NCBI GenBank assembly: GCA_030267565.1
Contig: BRXU01000017.1
Location: 2,574,501-2,638,500, forward strand
Origin: Pleodorina starrii
Taxonomy: Eukaryota; Chlorophyta; Chlorophyceae; Chlamydomonadales; Volvocaceae
Reading direction: 5' to 3'
DNA length: 64,000 nucleotides
The notes below the pieces were generated by a model, which saw only the letters and a program-made list of their open reading frames with translations, did not search any database and had not been told where the DNA came from. Position 1 is the stretch's first letter. Each line of letters begins with the position of its first letter. The position numbers were made by a program, and so were the translations under genes. Shown piece after piece: positions 10,940 through 22,885 of the stretch.

Positions 10940-12757
10940 GAAAGACGCAGCAGCAGCGCAGCGGGCGGCTGCAGCAGCAGCAGCAGACATCACCGCGGCC
11001 CGAGCGGCCCGTGAGGCCCCGGGCAGGCACCTGTCGCCACCGCCACCACCGCTGCGCAAGCGACGGGGCGACGGCAGCAGCAGAGACACCACCGCCGCCC
11101 GAGGGCGTTTGGGGAGCAGCGCCCGTCGGTTGCGGTGTTGGTTCCGGTCGCGGTGCTTTCTTTGGTAGAGCTGCGGGGGTCGCGGCGGTCAGAAGTCCAG
11201 TGACCTCATCCAGGGAGGGGCTCCGAGGAGGAGGAGTTGTGGTTCGCGCAACAACAACACTGGGGATGGGGATCGGATTGGGGTGCAGTGGGAAATGAGC
11301 ACAGGGGGGGCCGCGGAGGATGGAAAGGCGGGGGGCGGTACTTAGACAGGCAGGGCTGAGGCGCGGAGACTCCCCGGCGGGCTTGGGGTGGGGAAGGGGG
11401 AGGATGCGCGGTGTTTCGGGGAGGGGGCCGGCGTGCGTGCAGCTCGTGTATCCGCGCGGGGGGTGTGCGTGGAGCGCGCGCGTAGATCGGATCGGATATC
11501 GCATGCCGGATCAGGTACGTGTACCGGATCAGCGCGTCGCATGTTCCGCCTCTTGGGCGATTAGCGAATTATGGTGGCGGGGAAGGGGGGTGGGGGCGGG
11601 AGTCAAGGGCGGGGCAATCGCTGACCCATCGGGTGCGGCAGGATCCGCGAACGAGCGAGCGAATGGGCGATGAGGGTTTGACTCTCGACGGCGGGCGGGA
11701 CGGGGGCCCTCATTGGAATACGGAGAGCGCCGCCCCGGACAGATTTGGCTATTGAAGTGCGAAGTCAAGTCGCAGAACTGGTGTAAAGGTTTCAGATAGG
11801 TTTCGTTGAAGTCGTTGAGCAGCCGGATGCTTATTTCGTCTCGGGGGGGGGGATATTCCGACTGTTGTTGGGACAAGGAGGTGCGCGCTCGGGGGAGGGA
11901 GGAGGGAGGTCTGATCCGTGCGGCATCATGCTGGGAGTGCATTGCGCCCGGAAGGGACCGGAGCCCGCGCGAAAGGGCAGGGCGCCGCCAGGCCAGAGCT
12001 TGCGCCGCCTCTGCCAAGACTCGCAACTGCACACCAGGGCCGCGTTCTCCGGCAGTGACGTGTCCTCTGGGAGGTGTGCCGGAGAGCGCGCGCGCCTCCA
12101 GAAGAAATGTCAGGACGGACGAAAGGGCGGCCGGACGGAATCCGGCAAGCGCGTTACCCATTGAGCGATAACGCCACAGAGAAGAATCCGCCATGCCACC
12201 CCGTCATGGAAAATGCTGTCTCTTTGCAGAATTACATTCCCCACTACCTGCACCATCCATTTTAACACATTTTCGATGCAGGGAGCCGAAAGGGGCGCGC
12301 AGGACGATTTTGAGGGCTGTCGCTCTAACCCCCACCCCCCTGCCCCTCACGACGTATGTCAACCCAATCCAACGCTTCATGCCCTCTCCCGCTCCGGCGC
12401 CTTCGCCTCACCCCACCCACGCCTCGTACCACCAACCTCGGGTCCTCGGTCGGTCGATCGGTCGGTCGGACGGGCAAACCTCTCGCAGAGATCTTTTTCA
12501 CTTTTTCTGACAGCGGTCGGTCAACCATCCGTTGACCCTCAGTCGCCCGGTACGTCGCATCTGCGTTACAGCACCCCTACCCGCCCCCCATTCATCGAAT
12601 GACTACATAGAGCGCCGCCCAACCTCCACACACCATCACTCATGTAACTTCACATCGACACCACATTTGTGCTGCAAATTTCAGAGCGCCAGAGTACTTG
12701 CCCCGCAGGCGTCGGAAGCGCCGTCTTACATCTCTATATCTCTCCTGAGTAGCCGAA
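10940..12757. other. ARG7 3' UTR and upstream region of the next gene
   Basis: No coding exons were recognised. The stop codon region itself reads GTGTAA, so a TGTAA pentamer overlaps the ARG7 stop, and the next TGTAA is at 11782-11786, about 840 bases on. That would make a long 3' UTR, which begins with CAG-repeat sequence (10950-10985). From about 12190 the sequence becomes less GC-rich and probably belongs to the promoter and 5' UTR of the lipid-transfer-like gene. Confidence 0.4.
11782..11786 (+). terminator. Candidate ARG7 polyadenylation signal
   Basis: This is the first TGTAA pentamer downstream of the ARG7 stop apart from the one that overlaps the stop codon. It implies a 3' UTR of roughly 850 bases. 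An earlier non-canonical signal cannot be excluded. Confidence 0.4.
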
Positions 12758-14674
12758 ATGGCACCGGCCTGCCCGGGTCAGCGCTCGGCGCTCGGCGCCC
12801 CGCTCGTCCTCCTTCTCCTGGCCGCTGCCGCCGCCCCCGCGCTGGCGCAGCTGCCCGATAAAGGCCGCTGCGTGAGCGAGGCGTCCGCACAGCAGTCCAA
12901 TCTCAACGTCCTGGCGCCCTGCGTCGGAGGCCCCACGGTGGGTGGGTGGGTCGGCATGCGTTCGGGGAGCACCGCGGCCCTTATCCGCCGCTCATCCACA
13001 CACCACGCCGCGCAAGGCGCGCAGGGCTCGACGTGCCCCTGGCTCGGCACGTCCAGTCCGCACATTTTTCGGTATTTAGATCATTTGGATGTGCTCCAGC
13101 GCTGCTGCCCCGGCATGCGGTATCTCTGCTAGCCTAGTCCTCCAGGCTGCCGCGATCCCAGAGTGCGGGCGTTACTGGTCTCGCACCCACAGCCCTCAAA
13201 CGTTGTGTATCCCCGGTGACCCGAACAAGTTTAGGCCTCCCTCGACACAACCCGGCGCTACGGTACCCGAGCATGCGACTGCGCCGGCCTTGTGTGGCTC
13301 ACAGTGCCGACGGCGGCCTTTCCTGCCTCCCTTCCTTCCGCCCTGCCTCCCTCGTGCGTTCCGCCAGCGCTGACTCCGGGTCTCCGCCATTGCGCCATTG
13401 CGCCTTTCAACCAGCCTTTCGCGCCGGAGCATTAACATTGCATTGACCGGTGTCGTCCCGCGCTGGCCCACGTCCCCGGCGGCGCCTGTCCGCCTGTGCG
13501 CCTGTCCCGCAGGCCGACTGCTGCAGCACTGTGCAGGGCTTTGCCGGCCCCGGTGCGCCGCTGGGCCTGTGCCTGTGCTATCCCGACCTGCAAGAGCAGC
13601 TGCTGTCGACTGTAGAGAGCGACCCCACGGCCAAGCGCTTCGGTGTCACCCGCGGTTCCGTGACCAACGTGTGAGTTGGTCAGCCGCTGCTGCTGTTGCT
13701 GCTGCTGCTGTTGCTGTTGCTGTTGCTGTCTCGGTGTCTCACCAACACGGATGGTGTAGTGCGGCATCTTGCGACCCACGGGTCGATTCGCGACCGGTCT
13801 AGTGACCGTTACCAGTTAGGTAACGCGTTGATTATTCCGTCATTGTACATGCCCGCCTGTGCTGCTGCGCACCCGCAGCCTGCAATCCTGCAACGTGCCG
13901 CACGCGTCGGGCACCGGCGGCGCCGCCTGCCCTGCTGCCGCCGCTGCCGCCGCCGCTCCGCCACCAACCGTGGGTGCCGCTCCGCCCGCCGCCGCCGGCG
14001 CCGCCCCAGCGCCGGCCGGCGTCGCCGTCACCGCCCCCGGCACCACCGTCGGCGTGGCACCCAGCGGGGCCACCACTGTAACCGCACCGGGAACCTCAGT
14101 CGCGGTAAGTCTGCCCCCCTCGGCATCGCGATTCAGGCTCAGCCAGTGCATGGACTACGGCTGCCTTGTGCGTAGACAGCAGCACATGCGAACTGGCCTC
14201 CACGAACCTCTCGATTATCTGCACATGACTGCACTGCCCGCCCGGCTGCGGCAGCTGGCCACCCGCTCTCACCCCGGTGGAAGGCCGGACATGTCGGCAC
14301 AAAAATGCAGACATTCAGGCAGGTATGACCAACCTCCGGACCGTAGGTACCGAATATCCCCAGGACGTGCGCCTGACACGCTTTGTTGAGCGCTTTCGTC
14401 AATTCCTCCTACTCGTTTCCTCTCTGCCGGGCTTTCTACCCCGGCCTGGATACTGTACCGCTTCCTCTGCCCGCAGGTCGGTGCCCCCTCCGCTGCGCCT
14501 TCCGCTGCGCCCGCGCCAAGGCCTGCGCCGGCGCCTGCGCCTGCGCCGGCGCCCGCCCCCGCGCCCGCGCCCGCCCCTGGATTCAAGGGCGGCCGCTTCC
14601 GCAGCCGCCTGGGTGGTCTTTTCGAGAGGTACTGCAAGAACCACCCCTGGCACCCGGCCTGCAGGGACCCGTAA
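12758..14674 (+). CDS. Secreted lipid-transfer-like eight-cysteine protein
   Basis: Four exons (12758-12937, 13513-13670, 13879-14104, 14477-14674) give 253 residues. Residues 1-30 are a signal peptide with a Leu/Ala core ending PALAQ. The next 100 residues carry the spacing of plant non-specific lipid-transfer/2S-albumin-type proteins: C38, C55, C63-C64, C80-x-C82, C117, C130. This fold is held by four disulfides around a lipid-binding tunnel. A Pro/Ala-rich segment (about 131-230, including alternating PA repeats) follows; in algae such stretches are often hydroxylated and tie proteins to the wall. The C-terminus is basic (FKGGRFRSRLGGLF) with two more cysteines (YCKNHPWHPACRDP). I infer an extracellular or wall location; the ligand is unknown. 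There is no clear GPI signal. The cysteine pattern is firm, the biological role is not. Confidence 0.8.
13682..13730 (+). repeat. CTG/TTG trinucleotide run in an intron
   Basis: A GCTGCTGTTGCTGCTG-type run of about 15 triplets follows exon 2 of the lipid-transfer-like gene, starting 12 bases after the donor site. It is non-coding in the spliced model. Confidence 0.7.
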
Positions 14675-15321
14675 TGGAGCGAACTGCGAATCGCGCCGCT
14701 CCCCTGGAGTCGCCTCCTCGCTCCACCCCTGCCTCGTTGCGTGGTCGCTGCTGGTGCTGCGCTCGGTGTTGATTCCGCGAGCGTGTGGCGGTTGGCGGAG
14801 TGAGAGTTCGCCACTGTTGAGGCTGAGTAGTCGGGTGCTGCGATGGGTTGGCTGAGTCCTGCGCGTAATGCGAGGAGGTGGATGAGGTGGAAGAAATGAG
14901 GTGGTGTGCGCAGTGGCTGCCGCTGCGATGTACAGGGGCTGCCGAAGCGGGAGGGGCGGAGAACAGTGGAGAACAGGTCGAGACCCGGAGGTGGAGACTT
15001 CTCTCGCATGCAAAGCTTAAATGCTTGCTCGGGCGGTTCAGGATGTTGTCTTCGGGGACCGCGCGTACCAGCGCACACGGTACGGCTGGCGAGATTGACT
15101 GCGTGGAGAACAAGAGCTGCCTTCGGCAGAGTTTCTAGCGGAATAGAAGGATGTGTGTGGAGTAAATTGTGGTGGTGACGAAAGGGCTTGGAAGTATACT
15201 GAAACGTCGAGGGGGAAATGGCCATGGGCCTGTAGCTAGTGAGTGCCCGCAACATTGCCCCGGGGTAGGCAAGTCTCTCTTGCCGCGCGTGTGGCGCAGC
15301 ACACCCGGTCTGGGCCCGCCG

Positions 15322-15326
15322 TGTAA
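15322..15326 (+). terminator. Candidate polyadenylation signal of the lipid-transfer-like gene
   Basis: TGTAA at 15322-15326 is the first such pentamer after the stop at 14674, implying a 3' UTR of about 650 bases. Confidence 0.45.
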
Positions 15327-16606
15327 ACAGTTTGGTTTGGAAAGCCTCACGCCGGCCGAGAGGGCCACAGCCAGTCACAACACCCTGACATTTGCAGGGC
15401 TAGAAGAGGGGCGGAAACTATCGACAAGTAGACCACTCCCGAGTCTCTACTTTCAGAATTTTGGTTTGCCGCGCCAAGTCAGACGTACCATGGCATTGTA
15501 ATACCACAAATTACGAAATTAGGGTATGCTGATATCGTACAACAGATTGCATTACCGCAGCGGATAAAAACGCGTGACGACCACGCGCCGCCGCCGTCAT
15601 CGCGAACTCGCTCCACTCCCACTGGTGGCTCATGAAGTACCGGTACAGCAGCGAGGAGGGGGCGATGCCTTCCCCCAAATGACACCCACCCCAACGCTGC
15701 CGCAACAGCAAGTTTGTAGGTGGCGTCAAGCCGCCAAGCCACACAACGCAACGCAAACTTTATTTACCGGTAAAGCTCATGCGAACTTCCTCACGCCACG
15801 CGCTCTCGCTGCATGCTCCCCTGCTCGCTACGGCCCCCAACAACAGCGTCCGTATCGATCGACCTTCGATGCAGGCCAACCTCGATGCGACGGCAACGGC
15901 TTCGACAAAGGTCTTCGTGTCCGTACAGAAGAGCTTCCGGGAACGCCCGCCCCGGGACTCACACCCCGAAAAAAACACCAGAACCCAACCCAACTCAGAT
16001 TCCCCGGCAGCATCAACACTCCACCAAACCAAACCTCTCGGCGGCGGCGGCGGGCGACGGCGGCTTTGCCCAAAACTGCCTGGCGCTGCCGGCCGAAGTA
16101 CGAGCAGCACCGCCACACAACAGACGATCCGTTATCCGAATCTTAGGTTCCACTGTAAAAGGAACGTATCACGACTCGCCGCCGCTCATTCAAAATTTAA
16201 AACTGGTAATACAAGCTGCAGCCAGTCAACTGAGTCGATCATGCGACGACGAGCACGACTCCCCGCGAGCCAGCAATGGCGCCGTGCAGCCTCCAGGCAA
16301 CGTCCGGCCACAGTCTGGCAACACTCGTGCTCGCGCCTCCCTCACACCTCCCAGCACACGCCAGGCTCGGGGCACCCGGAAGGCCTCCCTCCCTCCAAGC
16401 CCCCTATTATCGCACCCCGGTGCTCGCACGGCTGACGCAGCTCCTCCGCCTCCCCCCCCGGAGGGGGAAGGGAGGGCCGACGCGAAAGCAGTTGACCGCC
16501 CGGGGCGGCTCAGCCAAGCTTTGTTTGGGGCCAGGCTTTCCGGCTGAACACATGGCGGTGCGCTCCGTTGCGCTGCGCCGCTCGACCCGGAACCGGAGCC
16601 AGCCCG
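15327..16606. other. Convergent intergenic region, no gene seen
   Basis: This region lies between the 3' end of the lipid-transfer-like gene (+) and the 3' end of the small plastid protein gene (-). Open frames exist on both strands, but none has splice borders or similarity. The minus-strand gene must end its transcript here, yet I see no TGTAA on that strand, so its poly(A) signal is not identified. Confidence 0.35.
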
Positions 16607-17868
16607 TCAGCCCCACAGGATGCCGTACGTGTAGTACGCAAAGACCAGGCCCGCCACCGGCGTGAGGATGAAGAGCGCCCCTACAAGCGACAGGATGTTG
16701 TACGGCGACCCCTTGTACTCGCTGCCGTCCCAGTTGTCGCTGCGGGGGGTCAACGGAACGGAGCGAAATGCAGCGGAAGGGAGCGGAGTGGAGCGGAACA
16801 GAGGGGTTCGGGAGCGGCAAGGCGACAGGTTGGGTCAAACTACCGTACCCTACATGTGTGTGTATGTGAGAACATGTGTATAAGTGTATGGATGCAGGTC
16901 CAGGGAGGGGGGGCTTCTGGTTCGGCCAGGCAGCACACACGGGACGTGCGAATGGACGGTTGGACGATTCCCCACCATGTCCCCCCTGGAGGCACTCACG
17001 TGTACAGGTCTTTGCGCTCCTTGCCGTTGTTGGCGACCAAGTTGGCTTGGCGCCGGTACTCTACATGCGGAGGCCAGGCGTGGAAGGCGTTTTCAGTGGG
17101 CTTTGGCACTGGCCTTTGGCAGTGGTGGGCTTGCTAACCACAGAACACAGAACCTGGGTTGGTACAACACGACGACTCCACACACACAACACAACACAAC
17201 ACATCACATCACACCACACATGGCAAATGAAAGTGCAAGTGCTGATTTAGGGACGGATTGGGTAGCGGCGCCATGCAAACTTTCAGCCACGGCCCGCAGG
17301 GGACCACAACGCACCGGAACCACGAGTCAACGGTGCCCGGCGCGAGAGCAGGTGGAATGGTGGCCAGTGGAATGGTGGCCAGTGGAATGGTGGCCAATGG
17401 GAGCCCGTGTTACCCAGATCGTTGGATCCCCGGGGAGATCTTATGTCGCAGCGCCCGCCATGCGAGGCACGCACACGCGCATTGCTCCGTGTCCGATCCG
17501 TCCGAGCGCGCACGCACTGCTCCCCCGCGAGTTACGCACCGATCTCCTCCCGCACGGTGCGCGGCCGCGCGAGCTCCCGCGTTTTGGTGTACCAGTCATT
17601 GCCGTAGTCCAGAGACGCGCCGCCCTTGAGCCCCTTGCCGGCGGGGGCCTTCTTTCCCGACGCAGCGGTCACCACGAGCGTGGTGCGCCGGACGCTGGCG
17701 CCTGTGCAGTGTGTCAAGATATTCTTTACGGAGTTGCCGAGATGAATGCAGCGCGGCCTTGCAGATTAGCAGCGCGCGTATGCCAACGTGTTAGGTTGCG
17801 CATCTCTTGCACGTCGACTTACGTGCGCAAGCGCAAGTCGCGGACGTGCGTGTGGACAGTGCCGCCAT
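16607..17868 (-). CDS. Small plastid-targeted single-span membrane protein, function unknown
   Basis: Four minus-strand exons (17868-17823, 17701-17540, 17060-17000, 16739-16607) give 133 residues with consistent GT-AG borders. The first roughly 30 residues (MAALSTRTSATCACA, then ASVRRTT) are Ser/Thr/Ala/Arg-rich and lack acids until residue 51, as in a chloroplast transit peptide; VVTAA is a typical cleavage context. The mature part holds DYGNDWYTKTRELA and RRQANLVANNGKERKDLY, then DNWDGSEYKGS. One hydrophobic span (about 103-128) follows, ending at a YGILWG C-terminus. The even, non-repetitive composition argues for a conserved photosynthetic-membrane protein. I do not recognise the family by name, so thylakoid location is an inference. 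The gene stands alone, convergent with the gene to its left and divergent from CWC25. Confidence 0.8.
17352..17396 (+). repeat. 15-base triple repeat in intron 2 of the plastid protein gene
   Basis: Three exact tandem copies of GTGGAATGGTGGCCA lie in the intron between exons 2 and 3 of the minus-strand gene. A degenerate ATGG follows. Confidence 0.85.
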
Positions 17869-18116
17869 TCTAATTGATTCCCCAAAGCTATGCTCCAGAC
17901 GCGTGTTTGCACAAAATGACGAGGGGACTACAAGTCTACACTCTACAGCAACGTCTGCCGTACGGCGGTATTTATTCCTTTATAGCTTTACTTGTCGCAT
18001 TCGCATTATTTTACTTTTGGTTTCTCGACGTTTGCGGAAGGTTTCCACCATTCTGTAAGGTTGATAGGTCCGAACGCGTAGTCGGCCAAAACGGTCGACA
18101 TCCGCAGGGGGGCAAA

Positions 18117-21100
18117 ATGGGCGGTGGCCTCAATTTCTTAAACAAAAAAACATGGCATCCAGCGCGTCCACAAAATTTGGAGGAAGTATGGAAGCGCGAG
18201 CAGAAAGCTGCTGCGGAAGCCAAGAAAGCAGAGGAGCTCCGCAAGCAGCTGGAGGAGGAGCGAAAGCGGAGCGAGTTTGTGCAGATGGCTATGGATACGG
18301 GACACCTAAGGTCGGCAGCAAAAGCTGGGAATCGCGGAGCCGCGAGTTCACGGAAGCAGTGACACGCATCGGTTTCGGACCGCAGGAAGGAGGAGCGCCT
18401 GGAATGGATGTATGGGAGTGGCCTGCAAGCAAAGCAGGACGCGGAGAAGCGGCGCGAGGACATGCTCACGGGGAAGGCTGAGGTCGTCGTGGCCCCGGAG
18501 CAGCGCGCGCAGGAGACCAGCCGGGTAGGGCGCTCGCGCCGAGGGCCGGATAACCCCCTAGCCAATCCCATACGGCGTTCCGTACACCCCAAACCCATCC
18601 GCTGCCCCTAAACCCGACCCTGCAGGCGGAGCAGGTCGCCCACCTGCCCTCCTTCTACGCGTCCGCTACCCCCGCCTCCCAGAACGAGACCTGGCTGCGC
18701 CTCAACAACGACCCGCTCTTCGCGGTAAGTTCGGTCCCCCTCCTAAAAGAAAAGGAACCATTTCATTCACAGAAAGCGCATCTCGCCAACAGCGCCCGCA
18801 GCGTGGACTGCTCCGCGGGTCGCCTCGCTCTGCTCGTCACGGCTCGCAAGTCGCAAACCCCCAACCCAACCCCCGTATCGGTTCACTTGGACTCTCTCTC
18901 TCTCTCTCTCATGCTCCAGCCCCTAATGGCCCCATGCGTCGATCGGTCCTGCTGTGCAGATCAAGCGGCAGCAGCAGGAGCAGCTGGCCAAGCTGAAGGA
19001 GAACCCGGTCAAGATGATGGAGCTGCTCAAGAACCTAACCAAGGTGGGTCGAAGGAGGAAGGAGGAAGGTGGGGCGAGGTGGCCCTGGGCCGGACCATGG
19101 GCGGGTGGGCTGCCCTGGGCCGGGAGCGGGTTTACGGGCCGCAGATGGCGTCCCCGCTGGCAGATGCGGGGGCTTCCCTTGGAGGCGTCTGAGGGGAGGC
19201 TGCGGCGGAGGAGCAGAGATTAGACGGAGGCGGAGGCGGGGGGTCCGCCTTGAGGAGGGCGGAGGCGCCAGGGGGCACACGGAAACCCCGGGGGCACACG
19301 GAACGTCCCGCTGTGCCACCTCCGCGCAGGCGAAGGAGGACAAGGAGAAGAAGAAAGAGAAGAAGGAAAAGAAGGAGAAGAAGGAAAAGAAAGAGAAGAA
19401 GAGCAGGAAGCGGGAGCGCGGCAGCGACAGCAGCAGCGACGAGGGCGACGGCAGGGCGGCCAAGCGCAGCAGGTACGGCATGCAAACCTCCCAACTCGTC
19501 TTCCGGCGTGGGGTCTTACGATGGCTGCGTTTGTCTCCTTGGCCGCTACCCGGCGCCCGCCCTGCAGGTCGCCGCCCACCTCCCCACCTCGCCACGGCTA
19601 TGGCGGCCACGAGCGGGCGGCCGCGGCGCCGCCCCGCGGCCAGCACCCTCCCGCCGGCGCCCCTCGCGCAAGATCGCCTGCGGGCCGGGAGGAGCGTGAC
19701 GGCGGTGGCCTGGTCCACGGCTACGGCCAGCACCAGCAGCAGCAGCAGCACCGTTACGACCGGGCACCGGAAGCCCGCGATCTGGGTCGCGACCCACGGG
19801 TCGGCCATGGAGGGCGGGAGCAGGAGCACCGCGGGGAGCGCGAGCGCTACGGGAGGGGCCACGACGGAGGGTACGACAGGGAGGGCGAGCGCGACATGCG
19901 CGCGGCGGCCCACCACGGCCGCGATGAGGGCCGGCGGGACGACCGGCGGGAAGGACGGGGCGGCCAGGGCCACGGTGGCGCCGGGCGGCAGGAGGACAGG
20001 CGGGAGCGGGACTACGAGCGGGACTGGGAGCGCGACAGGGAGCGGCAGCGGGAGTACGACGGAGAGCGGGGCCGTGACCGTGAGAGGGAGCGCGATCGGG
20101 AGCGCGATCGAGAGCAGGAGCGGGGCCACGACGGAGCCCACGGCCGGGCGCAGGAGCAGGAGCAGGGGCGGCGGCACGGCGGGGAGGAGCGGCGCGACGG
20201 CGGCGGAGGCGGAGATGGCGGTGGAGGGGGCAGGCGCGGCGCGTCGCCGGCGCGCGGGCGCGAGGAGCGGCGGCTGGATGACGGGTGCGCAGCGTGGCCA
20301 GGACTGGCTGGCCGGGATCGTCGAGGGTGCGGGTTCGATGTTCGGCGAGGTCAAGGCCCGATAGTAAGGCCAGGTCTTGGGAGACAGATAAGGAGGCTGC
20401 ACACAGTGCAGGGCTCCGAATATGTGGACGCCACGCGCCGACTGCATCTGCGCAATAAGTCATATTTACTTGATTCCGAACGAACGCGAAGAATTCCAGC
20501 GGACTAGGGCTTGCCGGTTTTGTGCCATCCGGGCTAAGAGACCCTCCGCGAACCGCCTCCACCGGAAAATCGCTTGTCGCCGATTTACGGCCAGGCGAAC
20601 CCGCCCCCCGTGCGTGCGCTGGGGTGCTGCTGCCCTCGCCCCATGCCCCCTACACTCACCGCGTGCTGCACCGGACACCGCCCCAGGCCCCTGAGGGCTG
20701 GTTGCTGCAGCCGGTACCGCACCAGCTGCGGCGCATTTCACCCTCTTAACCCCTTAAGCCCACGTCCACCGTCGTAGGTACGGGCTCAAGCACTCGGGCG
20801 CGGCGCCGCAGGCGCTGCTGCAGGCCGACACCAGCGGCCGCGCGGCGGAGACTCGCGCGCGGCTGGAGGAGGCGCGGCGCGCACGTGAGGAGGAGGAGCG
20901 CACCAAGGCGGCGCAGCGCTACGTGCGCAAGGACTACAAGACGGGCCAAATAACGGGTGGGTGGGTGGGTAATGGCTAATGGGTGGCAGTAAAGATGAGA
21001 CCGCAGCGGTGGAACGGAGGCGACCCAGGGCGCAGCAAATACTTAACGCCAGCGACAGTCCTGATACCTTACCCCATTACCGGAGGAGCTGCGACCGCGT

Positions 21101-21469
21101 TGTCGCCGGGTAGTGGGGTGCATTCGTCCGTTCCTCCTCCCTGGGGGCCGCTCGCACGAACCCGGTGTCATGCCACTTGCCATGTTCCTGCGCTGCCGCG
21201 GCCGAACGACCGCAGAGGAGGAGCGCCAGCGGCGGCTCGCGGAGATGATGGGCAACGCGGAGGAGCACGAGGCGCAGCGGCGGCGCCGCCTGGACGCGGC
21301 GGCGGCGGACGACGCGGCGGAGGAGAACCAGCGGCTGGTGCACCAGGCGGACGCGGCGGGGCGCGGCAGCGACGCCTTCCGTGACGCCGCCTCCAGGGAC
21401 GTGTACTCCAAGCTGCAAGGCTCGCTGGAGGCGCGCGTCAACAGCCGCCGGCATTTCAGCGCGCGATGA
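18117..21469 (+). CDS. CWC25: Pre-mRNA splicing factor CWC25 homologue
   Basis: Eight exons (18117-18310, 18386-18524, 18626-18724, 18960-19043, 19330-19472, 19568-20284, 20778-20956, 21216-21469) give 602 residues. CWC25 joins the activated spliceosome and supports the first transesterification. The N-terminus MGGGLNFLNKKTWHP and NLEEVWKREQK form the CIR-type N-terminal domain. ERLEWMYGSG and the ASATPASQNETWLRLNNDPLF block (112-144) are family hallmarks. Residues 173-219 are Lys/Glu repeats; 220-458 are a disordered Arg/Asp/Glu/Gly segment (RERERDRERDR) much longer than in yeast. The C-terminus has the expected EEERQRRLAEM and a closing RVNSRRHFSAR. The ATG at 18117 is fixed by the conserved MGGG start. 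The divergent promoter with the plastid gene is about 250 bases. No TGTAA was found downstream. Confidence 0.9.
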
Positions 21470-22885
21470 AGGATGGGCGGGCGTGGGGGCGGGCTGCCGC
21501 CGGAGGGGCCTGCCGCCGCCGCGCGGCGGGGCGTCTTCGGTCGGAAGTGGGTTCTCGGTTGTTGTTGGGAGGGCGGCCACGGCCCACGGCCCAAGGCAGG
21601 CGGTGCCCGTTTGAAGCACTGGTGTGGCCCCTGGGCCTTGACAACCTGGCCCTACAAATGCGCCTTCGAGTTGTTCGATCTTTTGAGTACCGTATTGAGT
21701 TTTGGCGCGAGGTATGGGTACCCGGAGGCTGCGTGATGGGCTCGGTCTGCCCCGATTCGTCGTTTGCGTGGCCGCAGATCCTGGTTGCCTTTTCGAGGTC
21801 GTGTGCGTGTGTTGGTTAGGAGCAACTGCGTGTGTTGGTTAAGAACACGCACCGAAGGGGAGTACCACCGGTGCGCGGCATTCTCGGCGGGTGGGCTGCC
21901 GCTCTCAGAGGCGCTGACAGGACACTCAGTGGCTCTCATTATGGTAATAGCCTTCCCGCCGGAAGGGGATCCCTCGTCGCAAGCCAAGTCATGTCGTCGG
22001 CCCCCTGGGACCCACCTGAGTGCGGTCCCCGGGGTCCAGACAGTGAGGGCCACTAGAGCGTCTCAATCCACCCCCAGCCCTGCCACAGGGCCGAGCTCGG
22101 CCGCCCCAGTGGCATCACTACCCCAAACGCGGTTTTGTTGGTGTTGGTTCAGCAATCCGCTTTTCCCCAACCTCTCCCAGCCTGCACAAAGCCCAGGGCA
22201 AGGTATACGACCTGCCACGTTACTCAGATGGCAGCAGGACACAGCCGGATGCCGGAAGCGCGCATGCAAAGCAAGCGTTGAGGTAGACGGGAGCATCCGC
22301 ATCGCCACCAGAGGGGGGCGCGCATGCAAAAGGCGACACTCAGCAGACGGAGCGTCCGCACCACCAGAAGTGAGCCGTCTGGGCACATTGTCGTCCGTCC
22401 AACGGCTGTTCCTTTTGCCAGCGTGTGCCGCTCCACGAGCCCCGGGTAGCGGTGGCAGTTGACCAGCTGCGCCTTGCGCGGGATCGCGGCCGCGGCGCAT
22501 TTGTGGTTCGTTGTGTTGCCCGGGCGGCCGCGCGGCCTGGACGCGCCCGGGCCGCGTTCGAAAGGGCGGGCTTGGGGCCGCGGCAAGGTGATGTTGGGGC
22601 GGGCCGAGTGGGTGACGGGGCGGCAGGTGGTGTTGTGGTAGGGGTATCCAGCAGCATCGGCGCCATTGGAGCAGGGTGATGGAGTGGCACACTTCTTGTA
22701 CGGCAACCGTGCCTCTTTAGGGCTCTTGAGAATTGTGAATTTTCAGGAATTCCAGCTGCCGGGTCCCAGTCTCATTTAAAATAACCCACTGACATATTAT
22801 AGATGAAGAGAGACGACCCGCCGATCAGTGACACACCATCGCCGTCGATGTAGGCATTTTGATTGACAAACAGGGGTGGGATACA
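21470..22885. other. Intergenic, CWC25 3' UTR to TPR gene 5' UTR
   Basis: No exon chain was found and I see no TGTAA here. The last 150 bases before the ATG at 22886 are A/T-richer and probably contain the promoter and 5' UTR of the TPR protein gene. Long shadow frames on the minus strand near 22060-22700 have no splice logic or similarity. Confidence 0.35.

Noticed and set aside
14269..15378. 369-codon minus-strand open frame
   Set aside because: It overlaps the last exon of the lipid-transfer-like gene on the other strand, is rich in alternating Ala/Gly produced by the PA repeat, and has no family similarity.
15574..16547. Plus-strand frames of about 190-240 codons
   Set aside because: Three overlapping frames are open at once in this GC-rich stretch. 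There are no splice borders or domain, and they lie in the 3' flank of the minus-strand gene.
19069..20364. 431-codon plus-strand frame with Ser/Thr/Gly repeats
   Set aside because: It is the wrong frame of the CWC25 Arg-rich exon. The chosen frame joins in phase with conserved CWC25 exons on both sides.
19035..20447. 470-codon minus-strand open frame
   Set aside because: It is the shadow of CWC25 exons 5-6. The Leu/Pro/Val runs come from the complement of Lys/Arg/Gly codons; it has no start context or splice logic.
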